Shown here piece by piece: positions 38,666 to 48,784 of a stretch of DNA of 64,000 nucleotides. Positions within the stretch are counted from its first letter, which is position 1; every line of letters begins with the position of its first letter. The notes beneath the pieces were generated by a model. That model saw only the letters and a list, made by a program, of their open reading frames with translations. It had not been told where the DNA came from and did not search any database. The position numbers and the translations under genes are program-made. The DNA is from Fluviicola sp. (lineage in GTDB: Bacteria > Bacteroidota > Bacteroidia > Flavobacteriales_D > Crocinitomicaceae): positions 124,001-188,000 of the forward strand of contig NZ_JAQSWB010000007.1 in NCBI RefSeq assembly GCF_029266855.1, written 5' to 3'.

Positions 38666-38969
38666 TCGCTATTTTTAATTGTTGAATGCAGAAATCAATC
38701 TCTTTCACAAGCACATCAATTTCAACTCCATTGGTTGAAACAGCTTGTACCTGAACTTGTTCACGCGTTTGGCTCAATTCTGATCTCAAGCTTTGGAGCT
38801 CTTCCTCCATTGCCTTTTTCTGGTTTTTAAAATCAGAAATTTCAGTATTAAGACGGTTAATTTCATCTGTCATAGAACGAACGCGTTCTCTCTCAGTCAC
38901 CAACGATTGGTGTAACTGACGAGATTTCGCGCCAATTTGTTCAATTAAAGATTTCAACTCAGACGTCAT
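38658..38969 (-). CDS. Short coiled-coil protein upstream of zapA
   Basis: 103 aa heptad-rich; overlaps the zapA start. Confidence 0.75.
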   Translation of the reverse strand: MTSELKSLIEQIGAKSRQLHQSLVTERERVRSMTDEINRLNTEISDFKNQKKAMEEELQSLRSELSQTREQVQVQAVSTNGVEIDVLVKEIDFCIQQLKIANE

Positions 38970-39176
38970 CCAATAAGCGTTTGTACAAAAATAACAGGTA
39001 AAACCAATTCTACAACAATTTTATTGTAAGTTGTGAACAGTTTTTTGGCGATAAATCAAATTAATCACGAATTACGTCCGTCGCCGCGGAGCCTAGTACC
39101 GAATTCTTGTTGTGCTGTTTACAACTATTCTCAGTTTTAGCAGAAGAAAATTTTCGGGAATTTCTAAAAAACGGAA

Positions 39177-40427
39177 TTAATTGCTTCCAGATGGAGATTT
39201 CCGGTTTTGGAGATAAACAGTGAATAAGCAGAAAAGCAAGACATAAAACACAATTCCACTTTGACGTTGGAGCATAGATTCAAACAAACAATTGAAGGCC
39301 AAGTTCAAAGTCAGCCAAAACAACAGACTAAACCGATACTTCATGGCCATTCTGAAATAACAGACAAAAATCGAAAGAAAGATTAGCAAGCCCAAAACAC
39401 CGATTTCGACAGCTACTTGAAGAAATTGGTTGTGCGGATTGTACTTGAATTCAGCATAATCATCCAAGCCTTTATCCCGTAATCTTTTTCCAAGTTTATC
39501 ATCAAAATTCGCTGTTCCTGATCCCATCGGGTGTTCTAAAAACTCCTGGGTTGAAACTGTCCACATCAATAACCTCGTCTGATTTCCGGAAGGGTTAGTC
39601 CTTACTTTTTCAAAGATCAAATCCGGGTTTTGAACGTATGCCGAAAGATCATTTTTAGCATTGTCGACCTCTATCTGCACGTGTATATTTCCGTAATATG
39701 CTGCAACAGGGATAATTGGAAGAAGCACTATGACAACCAGAAACAAAACCCTTGGAAGCCGCCTATAGAAATAAACAATCAGTATTACAGTAATCAGTAA
39801 GAAAAAGAAAAGCAAGGAAGCAAACGAAAAACAGAACAGTAAATTGGCGCAGGTCAGTAAGAAATAGGCTCCGAGTGTCCAGTAATTAAATCCCTTCCAT
39901 TTATTTCGAACTCCTTCACGAACCATCAGCAGTGTAATCGTAGCTATAGCGGCAAAGTAAGTCGGATGATGGATGTATGAATAGCTGGTACTTCCAAAGC
40001 TATTATTGAAGTCATGAGTTAAGTAGTAAACATCAATTCCGTGAAAAACTGATAAAACTGTTAGTATGACTGTTCCCAAAACCAAGCCGATAGTAATCGG
40101 TTTCAGATCTAACTGCCGTTGAAACCGAAAGGAAAATAAAAGCGGGAAAAGCACCAGAACCAATTTCTTCTCCAAATATCCGAGCGCATCGCCCATATGA
40201 TCCGTGAAAAAAACTCCTATGGCATAGGCTAAATAAAGTAACACGAAGGTCAGTAAAACCGGTGAAAAAACAAACTTCATTTTCTTACGCACAACCTGTG
40301 TGATTGTGAATAAGATCAATAAACCGGCAAAAAGACTGATTGATTTCGGGGCAAAACAAAAACAAGCTAAGGTTGCTGCAAGTAAGTATTCGTATACTTG
40401 TTCTATTTGGAGTTTTGCTTTCATCAA
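39177..40427 (-). CDS. O-antigen ligase/polymerase family membrane protein
   Basis: Multiple TMs; large periplasmic loop with 'LLMWTVSTQEFLEHPMGSGTANF...YNPHNQFLQVAVEIGVLGLL'. Confidence 0.88.
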   Translation of the reverse strand: MMKAKLQIEQVYEYLLAATLACFCFAPKSISLFAGLLILFTITQVVRKKMKFVFSPVLLTFVLLYLAYAIGVFFTDHMGDALGYLEKKLVLVLFPLLFSFRFQRQLDLKPITIGLVLGTVILTVLSVFHGIDVYYLTHDFNNSFGSTSYSYIHHPTYFAAIATITLLMVREGVRNKWKGFNYWTLGAYFLLTCANLLFCFSFASLLFFFLLITVILIVYFYRRLPRVLFLVVIVLLPIIPVAAYYGNIHVQIEVDNAKNDLSAYVQNPDLIFEKVRTNPSGNQTRLLMWTVSTQEFLEHPMGSGTANFDDKLGKRLRDKGLDDYAEFKYNPHNQFLQVAVEIGVLGLLIFLSIFVCYFRMAMKYRFSLLFWLTLNLAFNCLFESMLQRQSGIVFYVLLFCLFTVYLQNRKSPSGSN

Positions 40428-40951
40428 ATAGTCGAAAAAACGGGAATTACTTGCCCGATGTGGGTTTTAACGGAATCCGAAATAACCGAGTTACTTCCAA
40501 GTAAGGTGCCTATCGCCAAATGAGAAAATTCACCAACTTTACAATCGTGATCCACTACTACATTGGAATTAATAATTGAATGTCGACCAATTTCGGAGTT
40601 CGAATTGATCACTGCTCCTGCCAAAACCACTGCTCCCTGACCAACAACTGCATTTGTTGCAATGATTGACTTGGGATGAATGACCGTAGCCCATGTAACT
40701 CCGATTGTTTCGTTTACCAATTTTCTTCTTATTGTATTATCTCCAATTCCGATAATACAGGCATCCGGTTGGATTCGTTTCGAAGTAAAGTCTTCTACTG
40801 TTCCTAATACTTTGGCATCTCCAAAAACAACTTCCCCTACAGCAATTGAATCATCAAAAAAGCCGGCCAGGAGATATTCATTGGAATATGACAATGCATC
40901 TGCAATAACGCGGGCATGCCCGCCAGCTCCAATAATTACAACTCGTTTCAT
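40424..40951 (-). CDS. NeuD/PglD-family sugar O/N-acyltransferase
   Basis: 'VVIIGAGGHARVIADAL', 'ATVIHPKSIIATNAVVGQGAVVLAGAVINSNSEIG' LbH repeats. Confidence 0.88.
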   Translation of the reverse strand: MKRVVIIGAGGHARVIADALSYSNEYLLAGFFDDSIAVGEVVFGDAKVLGTVEDFTSKRIQPDACIIGIGDNTIRRKLVNETIGVTWATVIHPKSIIATNAVVGQGAVVLAGAVINSNSEIGRHSIINSNVVVDHDCKVGEFSHLAIGTLLGSNSVISDSVKTHIGQVIPVFSTI

Positions 40952-40954
40952 TGC

Positions 40955-42037
40955 TTAGTTATTGATCATTTCATGATATTTCTGCTCAACAACTTTCATG
41001 TTATTGGCCCAAATTCCTTTTTCTTCGATTACTTTCTTATTTATCGGACTTGCCTTTTTGTGAAAAGCTTCGTAGTTGGTATACGTTTCCATAATTCGAC
41101 TAGCTAAACCTTCCACATCATTGATCTCTACCAAAAACCCGTTTTCACCATCAGTTATCCATTCCCGGTTAGCCGCGATATTTGTAGCAATACAAAAAGC
41201 ATCGCAAGCCATTGCTTCATTTAAAGAGATATTATTCCCGTCTGATAATGAAACGGATACGAAGATATGAGTCTTGTTTAAGGTTTCAGAAATTTGATAT
41301 CGATTTACTTCTCCCCAAAAAGTCACAAGTTCTGACAAACCTAATTCATGCGTTAAGGCAATCAGCTCATCTTTTAGTCGCCCAAATCCCATAATATTCA
41401 CTTTAAGGTTTGGAATTTTATCTTTCACTATTGCTACTGCACGTATCAAGTGAGGAATGTTGTAAATGGTTTCTAAATTCCGTGTACTGGTAATCACAAA
41501 TTCGTTATCCGGAAGAGCGCGGGAATCAGAATTAAAGACTACTGGATCTATTCCAAAAGGAACAATATCGACTTTAGACATATCTGTTCCCATTTCTCTT
41601 GTAACATCATACATTTCCTGCGACATCACAGTAATCCATTTTGCTTTTCTGAAGGCAAACTGAAGAGCTTTTCGGTAAATTCTGGAATTCCTTCCACTAA
41701 TTAATAGATCAGAACCAAGTGCAGTTATCACATAGTTCTTATGCCCTACCAATGCTCCTGTCACGCCGTAACTAGTAGCATAAAGAGAATGAAAAATATT
41801 GGGTTTAATTGATTTAACTAAACGTCTTACTTTTAAGAATTTAGTGATGTAATGCCAGTTTCCACCTGAAACATCTGCTTTACTAGCGGGAATGACATGT
41901 ATCTGGACATCTGGACATGCTTCTTGGGAAATCGGAACAAATGTAATCAAGTGAACCTCATGTCCTAAGGACTGGAAGTGATTACACCACCTAAGGGTAT
42001 GAAAACTCTCTCCAAATGCAAAATAACAGATTCTCAT
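40955..42037 (-). CDS. Family 4 glycosyltransferase
   Basis: 'GESFHTLRWCNHFQSLGHEVHLITF'; 'DGNNISLNEAMACDAFCIAT'. Confidence 0.9.
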   Translation of the reverse strand: MRICYFAFGESFHTLRWCNHFQSLGHEVHLITFVPISQEACPDVQIHVIPASKADVSGGNWHYITKFLKVRRLVKSIKPNIFHSLYATSYGVTGALVGHKNYVITALGSDLLISGRNSRIYRKALQFAFRKAKWITVMSQEMYDVTREMGTDMSKVDIVPFGIDPVVFNSDSRALPDNEFVITSTRNLETIYNIPHLIRAVAIVKDKIPNLKVNIMGFGRLKDELIALTHELGLSELVTFWGEVNRYQISETLNKTHIFVSVSLSDGNNISLNEAMACDAFCIATNIAANREWITDGENGFLVEINDVEGLASRIMETYTNYEAFHKKASPINKKVIEEKGIWANNMKVVEQKYHEMINN

Positions 42038-42963
42038 TTTAACAAGTTATTCTTACGAAAGTAATCAATTGTCAAATCTAAACCCTTATCTACACCAAAT
42101 TCATAATTGCCAATTTCATTTTTTAACTTCAAATCAGTGTATATAATCTGGTTTGTTACCACTCTTAGTTTGGTGATTTTTATAATATCTAAAAAATCGC
42201 GCAGGAAATTCGGCAAGTAATAACAATGAAGCTTTACACCCAGTTTTTTAGCAATTAAACGGTAGAATTCTATTAAATTCATAGAATCGCCCACATGAAA
42301 TACACCATTAGATGAATCGTTCGTTAAAAAAAAAGTGATTACTTGGCACAAATCACCAACATACAAGTAATTGACTTTTGCTTCTTTAGTTCCAAGGAGT
42401 GTTTTTTGATGTTGAATCTTTGTCATCAGATTGTTCAACGCATTGAACGGATGCATTTCCCCAAAAACATTGGTGGGTCTTAAAACAACAAGTTGATAAG
42501 CTCCATTATTTTGATTGAAAAGTGCCTCCTCGGATTTTAGTTTTGTTTGTTCATATAAATTTTGAGGTGTCGGTCTTTCTAATTCATCCACCAGGTAACT
42601 TACAGGGCTATATGATTTACCAACAACTCCAACACTGCTAAGGTGGATAATCTTTGAAATACCAGAATACTTAACTGCTTCGATCAGATTGTTTGTTCCT
42701 TGAACATTCGTCTGATCCAATTTTTCCTGATTACGAACTTCAGCCGCAAGATTAATGAGAATATCCTGCTGTTCAAAAGCCTTTTTTAAGGAATTCTTAT
42801 CATTTAAATCTCCATAAACTACCGAGAAACCAAAAAGGTTTTCATTTAGTTTAGTCAGATCCCTGCTCATTAATGTAATATCATAGTGTGCTGTGTCCAA
42901 AAAACGGAGTAAATTTTTCCCCACAAATCCGGTAGCACCAGTTATAATTACTCTTTTTTTCAT
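42034..42963 (-). CDS. NAD-dependent epimerase/dehydratase
   Basis: 'VIITGATGFVGKNLLRFL'. Confidence 0.9.
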   Translation of the reverse strand: MKKRVIITGATGFVGKNLLRFLDTAHYDITLMSRDLTKLNENLFGFSVVYGDLNDKNSLKKAFEQQDILINLAAEVRNQEKLDQTNVQGTNNLIEAVKYSGISKIIHLSSVGVVGKSYSPVSYLVDELERPTPQNLYEQTKLKSEEALFNQNNGAYQLVVLRPTNVFGEMHPFNALNNLMTKIQHQKTLLGTKEAKVNYLYVGDLCQVITFFLTNDSSNGVFHVGDSMNLIEFYRLIAKKLGVKLHCYYLPNFLRDFLDIIKITKLRVVTNQIIYTDLKLKNEIGNYEFGVDKGLDLTIDYFRKNNLLK

Positions 42964-43880
42964 TATGAAATTCCTTTGGGAGGATTAAAAATCCTAGGTA
43001 ATGTATACATATATGCTTTCAGCTTTCTAAAATAGGTCACTTTAAACGGAGAAAGTAAAGCAAACAAAACGATTTTAAACAGGACATGAAACAAACTGAT
43101 CCATTTAATTACAAGCGCCTGAAAACGACTTCCGTGTTTAGAAAAGAATTTGATCTTATTAAAAACTTGATTCGAAATTGAAATATTGTAGTTTTTCTTG
43201 GCACTTTGCCCGATATGATGCACAATTCGCGCATTCGGGAAATACAGACATTTCAGCCCATGATGATTTGCTCTCCAGCAAAATTCTACATCTTCAATCC
43301 AGAACATCGTTTCATCGAGAACTCCAATCTTATCAAAAAGTGTTCTTCTAAAGAAAAGAGCTGCTCCTGAAAAAGATTCTCCTTCAAAAATTTCATTAAA
43401 ATTCTTGTCCTCGTAATTTTTCTTTTTCAAAAAGAAATTCAGATAAAATGATTCACAAAAAACAGACGCTACTGTAGGATATCTCCAGGCACTGAGTTGA
43501 AAACTCCTGTCTGAATTTAATAATTTGGGAGCCAATAAATGAATTTCCGGGTGCTGATCCAAATAATCCCTCATGATATCGATCGCATTATCCTGAAACT
43601 CCGTGTCCGGATTCAGCATAAAAATATAATCTCCGGTCGCAAGTTCAAAACCCTGATTATTTCCCATTGGAAATCCTGCATTAAAGTCATTTTCAATTAA
43701 AATAACCTGTGGAAACTCAGTTTTTATAGCCTGGCAGGAATTATCTGCTGAATTATTATCAACAACAATCACTTCCAAATTCTCTGAAGAGTTGTATTTA
43801 TAAAGTGTTCTAAGACTTGTAAGAATCAGGTCTCTGACATTATAATTAACTATTACTACTGAAATTTTCCTTTCTGACAT
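42963..43880 (-). CDS. Family 2 glycosyltransferase (rhamnosyltransferase-like)
   Basis: 'ISVVIVNYNVRDLILTSLRTL', 'VVDNNSADNS', 'FMLNPDTE'. Confidence 0.93.
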   Translation of the reverse strand: MSERKISVVIVNYNVRDLILTSLRTLYKYNSSENLEVIVVDNNSADNSCQAIKTEFPQVILIENDFNAGFPMGNNQGFELATGDYIFMLNPDTEFQDNAIDIMRDYLDQHPEIHLLAPKLLNSDRSFQLSAWRYPTVASVFCESFYLNFFLKKKNYEDKNFNEIFEGESFSGAALFFRRTLFDKIGVLDETMFWIEDVEFCWRANHHGLKCLYFPNARIVHHIGQSAKKNYNISISNQVFNKIKFFSKHGSRFQALVIKWISLFHVLFKIVLFALLSPFKVTYFRKLKAYMYTLPRIFNPPKGIS

Positions 43881-45144
43881 CCCCGTTTTGTTTCAATTTG
43901 AATACAAATAGTCCAAGTAAAAACCAATACAAGTAACTAAACAAATAAAAATCCAATGCATTACTTACAATATTCACCAAACCAGTGACAATAAAAATGA
44001 TAAATATAACACTTACAAAATCGAACGCATGTTTTCTAATGTACCGGATCAGACTTATAAAAAACATTAGGGCCATGCCCAGATACATTGCTAATGCAGA
44101 AATTCCTGTTTCAATCATTAATTTAAAATACCAACCATCCGTTGATGCAAACGAAACACCCGGAGTATTGGGTGGAAACAATTGTACAGCTGTGTGACCG
44201 GCCTTTCCTAATCCCAATCCCATTGGATTATGTTCGATGGAATGAATAACTTCTGCCCATAAACCAACCCTGGTATTACCGCTCTCGAGACCTACTGTTT
44301 GTTTAGACGAGGTAAGTACCCATTCCATCAATTGAGAAAACTGGGGAACAAACAGATAAAAAATCAGCAATTCAAAAAGAATAAAAGTTACCAAAATCAT
44401 TTTGGCTTTTCTGTTTTTTCCAAGTAACAGTAAAATAGCCAATGCAAAAAAAGAAGCTATCATAGGCCCTCTTGAAACACTAAAGAACACAGCATTCACC
44501 GTTACTAAAGAGAAAAGTAATGCGAAGATATTTCCTGTTTTTAAGTACTGATAAGTCCAATAGCAAAATGCACTCAGCATAATCATAGCAAAGACTACCG
44601 GTGTCCAGAAAATGGATGTCATTCTCACAAAACCTTTAAAAGCCATTACAATAGGTTTGTCGGTCATGATTTTATGGAAATAAACATGTACTCCCGGGAA
44701 AAAGAAATAAATCACAAAACCAATGATCGCAACGAAGACCAATATTTTAAAAAAGCCATGAAAAAGACTATCAAGGTTTACTTTTTTATCCCAATAATAT
44801 GAACCGACGAAATAAGCCAGCATTGGTAAGTAAGTTAATCTAAAGCCATATAAACTTGCTTTAAGATCATGTGAAAGATAAACTCCAATGAGGACATTGA
44901 ACAAAAAATAAGTAATGACAATTTTATCAAACAGATGCATTTTCCTGTTCTTATCCTTAATCAGGGATAAAAGAAAAAACAGCAGTATCAACGAAAAAAG
45001 CATTTCAGGGATCAAACTTATCAATATTGAAAAGCCGGATGCATGTTCTGCCCCCATAATAAGTAAGCGAATAGTCGGGTAAAAAACCAAAAGGCTTAAA
45101 AAAACACTTAATTGATTGGACTTAAGATAATTATAGATACTCAT
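43846..45144 (-). CDS. O-antigen polymerase (Wzy-like) membrane protein
   Basis: Polytopic; 'VGLWAEVIHSIEHNPMGLGLGKAGH...TDGWYFKLMIETGISALAMYLG'. Confidence 0.85.
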   Translation of the reverse strand: MSIYNYLKSNQLSVFLSLLVFYPTIRLLIMGAEHASGFSILISLIPEMLFSLILLFFLLSLIKDKNRKMHLFDKIVITYFLFNVLIGVYLSHDLKASLYGFRLTYLPMLAYFVGSYYWDKKVNLDSLFHGFFKILVFVAIIGFVIYFFFPGVHVYFHKIMTDKPIVMAFKGFVRMTSIFWTPVVFAMIMLSAFCYWTYQYLKTGNIFALLFSLVTVNAVFFSVSRGPMIASFFALAILLLLGKNRKAKMILVTFILFELLIFYLFVPQFSQLMEWVLTSSKQTVGLESGNTRVGLWAEVIHSIEHNPMGLGLGKAGHTAVQLFPPNTPGVSFASTDGWYFKLMIETGISALAMYLGMALMFFISLIRYIRKHAFDFVSVIFIIFIVTGLVNIVSNALDFYLFSYLYWFLLGLFVFKLKQNGDVRKENFSSNS

Positions 45145-45147
45145 TTT

Positions 45148-46434
45148 TTAATGATCGCGATTAGATAATTGGGCGTCATAGGATTTAGAAATTCGTATAA
45201 TCCAGTTGATCAGTGCGAAGATAAGCAAAACTTGTATTATTGAGGTTAATAAGAGGATGCTTCCCAGGTTTAATTCCAAATATGATCCTATGATAAAAAC
45301 AAGTAAAACGAAGAAATTACTTGTAATCGAGAATATGAGCAAAACGTGATGCCTGTTAAAAATCAAAGGGATCTGAGAAAGTGCTGCACGTATAAAATCA
45401 ATACAAACCCAGGCTGCCAGGTATCTGGCATAAACTCCCGAACGAAACCATTCTTTTCCATAAACAAAGGAAAACAATTGAGGTCCGGCTAATATCAGAA
45501 TAATAAATACCGGAATAATGATCAAACAACTCATTTTTATTGTCCGTTTCACTAATGGGAACATAGGTTCTTTGTTATGTACCGCTGAATTTGCTTCCTG
45601 ATAGAAAACCTGGGCAATGGATGCCCCAATAAAACTCATCGGCAAAAACAATATACGAATCGCCAATGAAAAAATTCCCACATAGTAATCTCCGAACAGG
45701 AATGAAATAATGTAAATTAATCCGTTGAGTTGAAGTGCATCCAGTAAGGCCTGGAAAGAATTGATCAGTGGAAACCTGGCGTATTTTCTTCCTACAAATA
45801 GCATTCGCTTAAAGCTGACACCCTTAATAATTAAGCGGAAATCTGCCTTTATCTGATACAAAGCAACGAATAATGACAAAAATGCCGAACTGAAAAACGC
45901 GATCAAAATCCCATTATACTGGAACTTGGCCAGGCTTGTGGAAACTGAAAAAACATTGTTGAAGAGTGATTGGGAAATTCGGAATGTTGCTATTTCACGA
46001 TACCTCCTTCGCCGATTATTCCATGCCATAAGGGATTGACTAAACCCGACTATTAAAACGAAGATCGGCAAAATATAATACCATACACCTAATCTTTCAT
46101 TCCAACCCAGGAATGATAACAGGAATAAAATTCCGTAAAAAACGGTTGCAAAGGCTACATTTACCAATAATGAAAGCGCCAGCAGGTTCGCTGCATCTAT
46201 ATTTCGTTTCGGGACGAGCAATGCCACTTCATATCTTCCGCCTGCTATTAGGGCAATAACACCGTAAATAGAGCTTATTAACGCAAAAAAACCCCACTCT
46301 TCCTGGGTGAACATGCGCTGAACAATTGGCGAAAACGCAATTGTCAGGAGCTGCGCAATCACAGTACCTGTAATTAATTTCAGAATATTCTTAATGAATT
46401 CGGACCGGTTTTTTAAATTCAGCTTACCAACCAA
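45148..46434 (-). CDS. Second Wzx-type polysaccharide flippase
   Basis: 'ILKLITGTVIAQLLTIAFSPIVQRMFTQEEWGFFALISS'. Confidence 0.9.
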   Translation of the reverse strand: MVGKLNLKNRSEFIKNILKLITGTVIAQLLTIAFSPIVQRMFTQEEWGFFALISSIYGVIALIAGGRYEVALLVPKRNIDAANLLALSLLVNVAFATVFYGILFLLSFLGWNERLGVWYYILPIFVLIVGFSQSLMAWNNRRRRYREIATFRISQSLFNNVFSVSTSLAKFQYNGILIAFFSSAFLSLFVALYQIKADFRLIIKGVSFKRMLFVGRKYARFPLINSFQALLDALQLNGLIYIISFLFGDYYVGIFSLAIRILFLPMSFIGASIAQVFYQEANSAVHNKEPMFPLVKRTIKMSCLIIIPVFIILILAGPQLFSFVYGKEWFRSGVYARYLAAWVCIDFIRAALSQIPLIFNRHHVLLIFSITSNFFVLLVFIIGSYLELNLGSILLLTSIIQVLLIFALINWIIRISKSYDAQLSNRDH

Positions 46435-46476
46435 TTTATTCTGATTAATTAATAACTATGACGCCTAATAATTGAA

Positions 46477-46785
46477 TTATGCCTGATTGGTTGTTCCTCC
46501 AAAATTCATTGGTGGAAAAGGAGGTGTATCCGTATCATTAATTACGCCATTTACTTGCTCATATTTTTGAACATTCTCGGCCAACGCCCGCATTAAACGC
46601 TTTGCATTTTGTGGTGACATGATTACTCTGGAACGAACTTTTGCCTTTGGCATTCCTGGCATCATTTGAACAAAATCTGCAACAAATTCAGCTTGCGAAT
46701 GAGTGATTATAGCGAGGTTAGAATAAACCCCTTCCGCTAACTCTTCATTTAGCTCAATATTAATTTGATTGTCATTTTTTTCCAT
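46477..46785 (-). CDS. DUF3467 domain-containing protein
   Basis: 'INIELNEELAEGVYSNLAIITHSQAEFVADFVQMMPGMPKAKVRSRVIMSPQNAKRLMRAL'. Confidence 0.9.
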   Translation of the reverse strand: MEKNDNQINIELNEELAEGVYSNLAIITHSQAEFVADFVQMMPGMPKAKVRSRVIMSPQNAKRLMRALAENVQKYEQVNGVINDTDTPPFPPMNFGGTTNQA

Positions 46786-47019
46786 GGTAACGAAAATACA
46801 GGTTTCCGAAGACTTTTTAAACTGTTTTCAAAATTAAATGCCCTATCTTACCTTATCCTTCCTTGGAAGTGTGCAACCGGCAAGAAATACGGACTAAAAA
46901 TTTAATCCCTCACTTATGCTGTAGGATATTATTCCTATCTTCCGCATCTGAAAGAACTAATAAACAGAATTACAGTCACTTGTAGATATTCCATATTAAT
47001 TATTATCGCTTTCTTTCTT

Positions 47020-48753
47020 TTGCCCTTGAATAGCTTCTCAAACTATCTCAAACCAGGCGGCAGAAAGCAGCACTATATTCATGCGCTCCGGGTTCAACGC
47101 ATTAATACGGATTCGGCTTTAATCTATATTGATCTTGCATTTCAGGAAGCCAAGAAAAGTCATAATATAAACTACCAGGGGGAAGTCTCCCTCTCAAAAG
47201 CAAGAATACACCTTCTCCGGGGTGAGATAGATTTGGCAATTGAATATGGCTTGCAATCACATAAATACTATTCACAAAAGAAAAATCATGAAGGAATAAG
47301 TAAAGCAAATCTGTTGCTCGCGCAGGCTTACAGTATTATCAAGGAGAAGAAAAAGTCTGATGAATGCCTGAAACTTGCAGAAAACTATGCACAATCAAAC
47401 AAACAGCATCAAATGCTTATTGAAGCTCTTATTTGCCGAGGAAACACCTGTTTTCAATTTGGTAAATATGCTGCTGCCATGAAGTATTACAAGGATGCCA
47501 AACAAAAGATGAAAAGGATCGTAAATCCATATCTTGAAACGAAAATCAACAACAACATTGCCAATATATTAATGAATACAGGTAATACTCCTGAAGCACT
47601 TAAAATCTACAAAAAAGCTATTGTTCAATACAGAAAAATAAATCAACCGCTTGACGAGCTTTTGATCCTTTACAATATCGGCAGACAATACAGAGAGGTC
47701 AAAATGATTGATTCTTCATTGTATTACAATAATTTATGTCTGAGTCTTGCTTTAAAAGTACACAGTTTGGAGGACATTACTTATTCATATTCCGGATTAA
47801 AAGAGAGTTATCAAATTCTCGGAGATTATAAAACTGCGCTTCATTACAATGAACTCATGAACGTTTACCAGGACAGTTTGCAGATGAATGCGAACAAAGT
47901 ACGCATTGCACGCCTGGAGGCAGATTACGAACTCAGAAGAGGAAAGGAAATAATCCAGATTCAAAAGCGGAAACTGATCCTGACTAAACGAAAAACAACC
48001 TTTGCATTATTAGCCTTGTTTATTGCCTCTTCTCTGATTATCTTAGGTTTGTTCTACTTCAGGAAATCACGAAAACTGAACCAGGCACTTAAACAATCAA
48101 ATGCAGAAATCCGGGAGCAGAATAAAACTATTGACAAAGCTCTTCACGAGAAAGAGGTTTTACTAAAAGAAGTTCATCACCGGGTGAAAAATAGTTTGCA
48201 GATAGTTTCCAGTTTACTGAATTTACAGGAATCGCAATTAACGGATGAAATTGCGATTGATGCTTTGAGAAATAGTAAAATCAGGATCCAGACCATTGCA
48301 CTAATGCACCAAAGCCTTTATCAAAGCGATGCAGATCTGGGACGTGTAAACAGTGCCAGTTATCTTCAGAATATTCTGTCTTTGCAATTGCAGGCACTCT
48401 CTGTCAAAACCAAGCAGATCGAGACTTATACTGATTTTGAAGACCTGGAGCTAAGCATTGACCAAGCCGTTCCTCTCGGTTTAATTGCTTCCGAGCTTAT
48501 CAACAATGCCTTGAAACATGCCTACAAGGAAACCAAGAATCCTCATTTGTCCCTAATCACAAAAATGGTTGATAACGAATTACTTTTAAAAATATCCGAC
48601 AATGGAAGCGGATTTGAAAGCAATGATTTCAGAAATCACTTTTCCCTGGGGCTTGAAATTGTAGAAGCTTTAAACAACCAACTTCACGGCAAAATGGAAT
48701 GTCCGTCCACTCCAAAAGGAACAAGCTTTACTTTTTTATTTCCGCTCGAATAA
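47020..48753 (+). CDS. TPR-containing sensor histidine kinase, HisKA_2 type
   Basis: TPR region, TM 'FALLALFIASSLIILGLFYF', H-box 'LLKEVHHRVKNSLQIVSSLLNLQ', HATPase. First canonical start is TTG at 47020; the frame is open ~114 bp further upstream. Confidence 0.9.
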   Translation: MPLNSFSNYLKPGGRKQHYIHALRVQRINTDSALIYIDLAFQEAKKSHNINYQGEVSLSKARIHLLRGEIDLAIEYGLQSHKYYSQKKNHEGISKANLLLAQAYSIIKEKKKSDECLKLAENYAQSNKQHQMLIEALICRGNTCFQFGKYAAAMKYYKDAKQKMKRIVNPYLETKINNNIANILMNTGNTPEALKIYKKAIVQYRKINQPLDELLILYNIGRQYREVKMIDSSLYYNNLCLSLALKVHSLEDITYSYSGLKESYQILGDYKTALHYNELMNVYQDSLQMNANKVRIARLEADYELRRGKEIIQIQKRKLILTKRKTTFALLALFIASSLIILGLFYFRKSRKLNQALKQSNAEIREQNKTIDKALHEKEVLLKEVHHRVKNSLQIVSSLLNLQESQLTDEIAIDALRNSKIRIQTIALMHQSLYQSDADLGRVNSASYLQNILSLQLQALSVKTKQIETYTDFEDLELSIDQAVPLGLIASELINNALKHAYKETKNPHLSLITKMVDNELLLKISDNGSGFESNDFRNHFSLGLEIVEALNNQLHGKMECPSTPKGTSFTFLFPLE

Positions 48754-48772
48754 GGCTACTGCAAGAATTCCG

Positions 48773-48780
48773 TATTTTTG
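48773..48780 (+). promoter_or_regulatory. Promoter -7 element TATTTTTG directly abutting a start codon (leaderless candidate)
   Basis: TATTTTTG followed by caccATG (ATG at 48785). Confidence 0.55.
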
Positions 48781-48784
48781 CACC

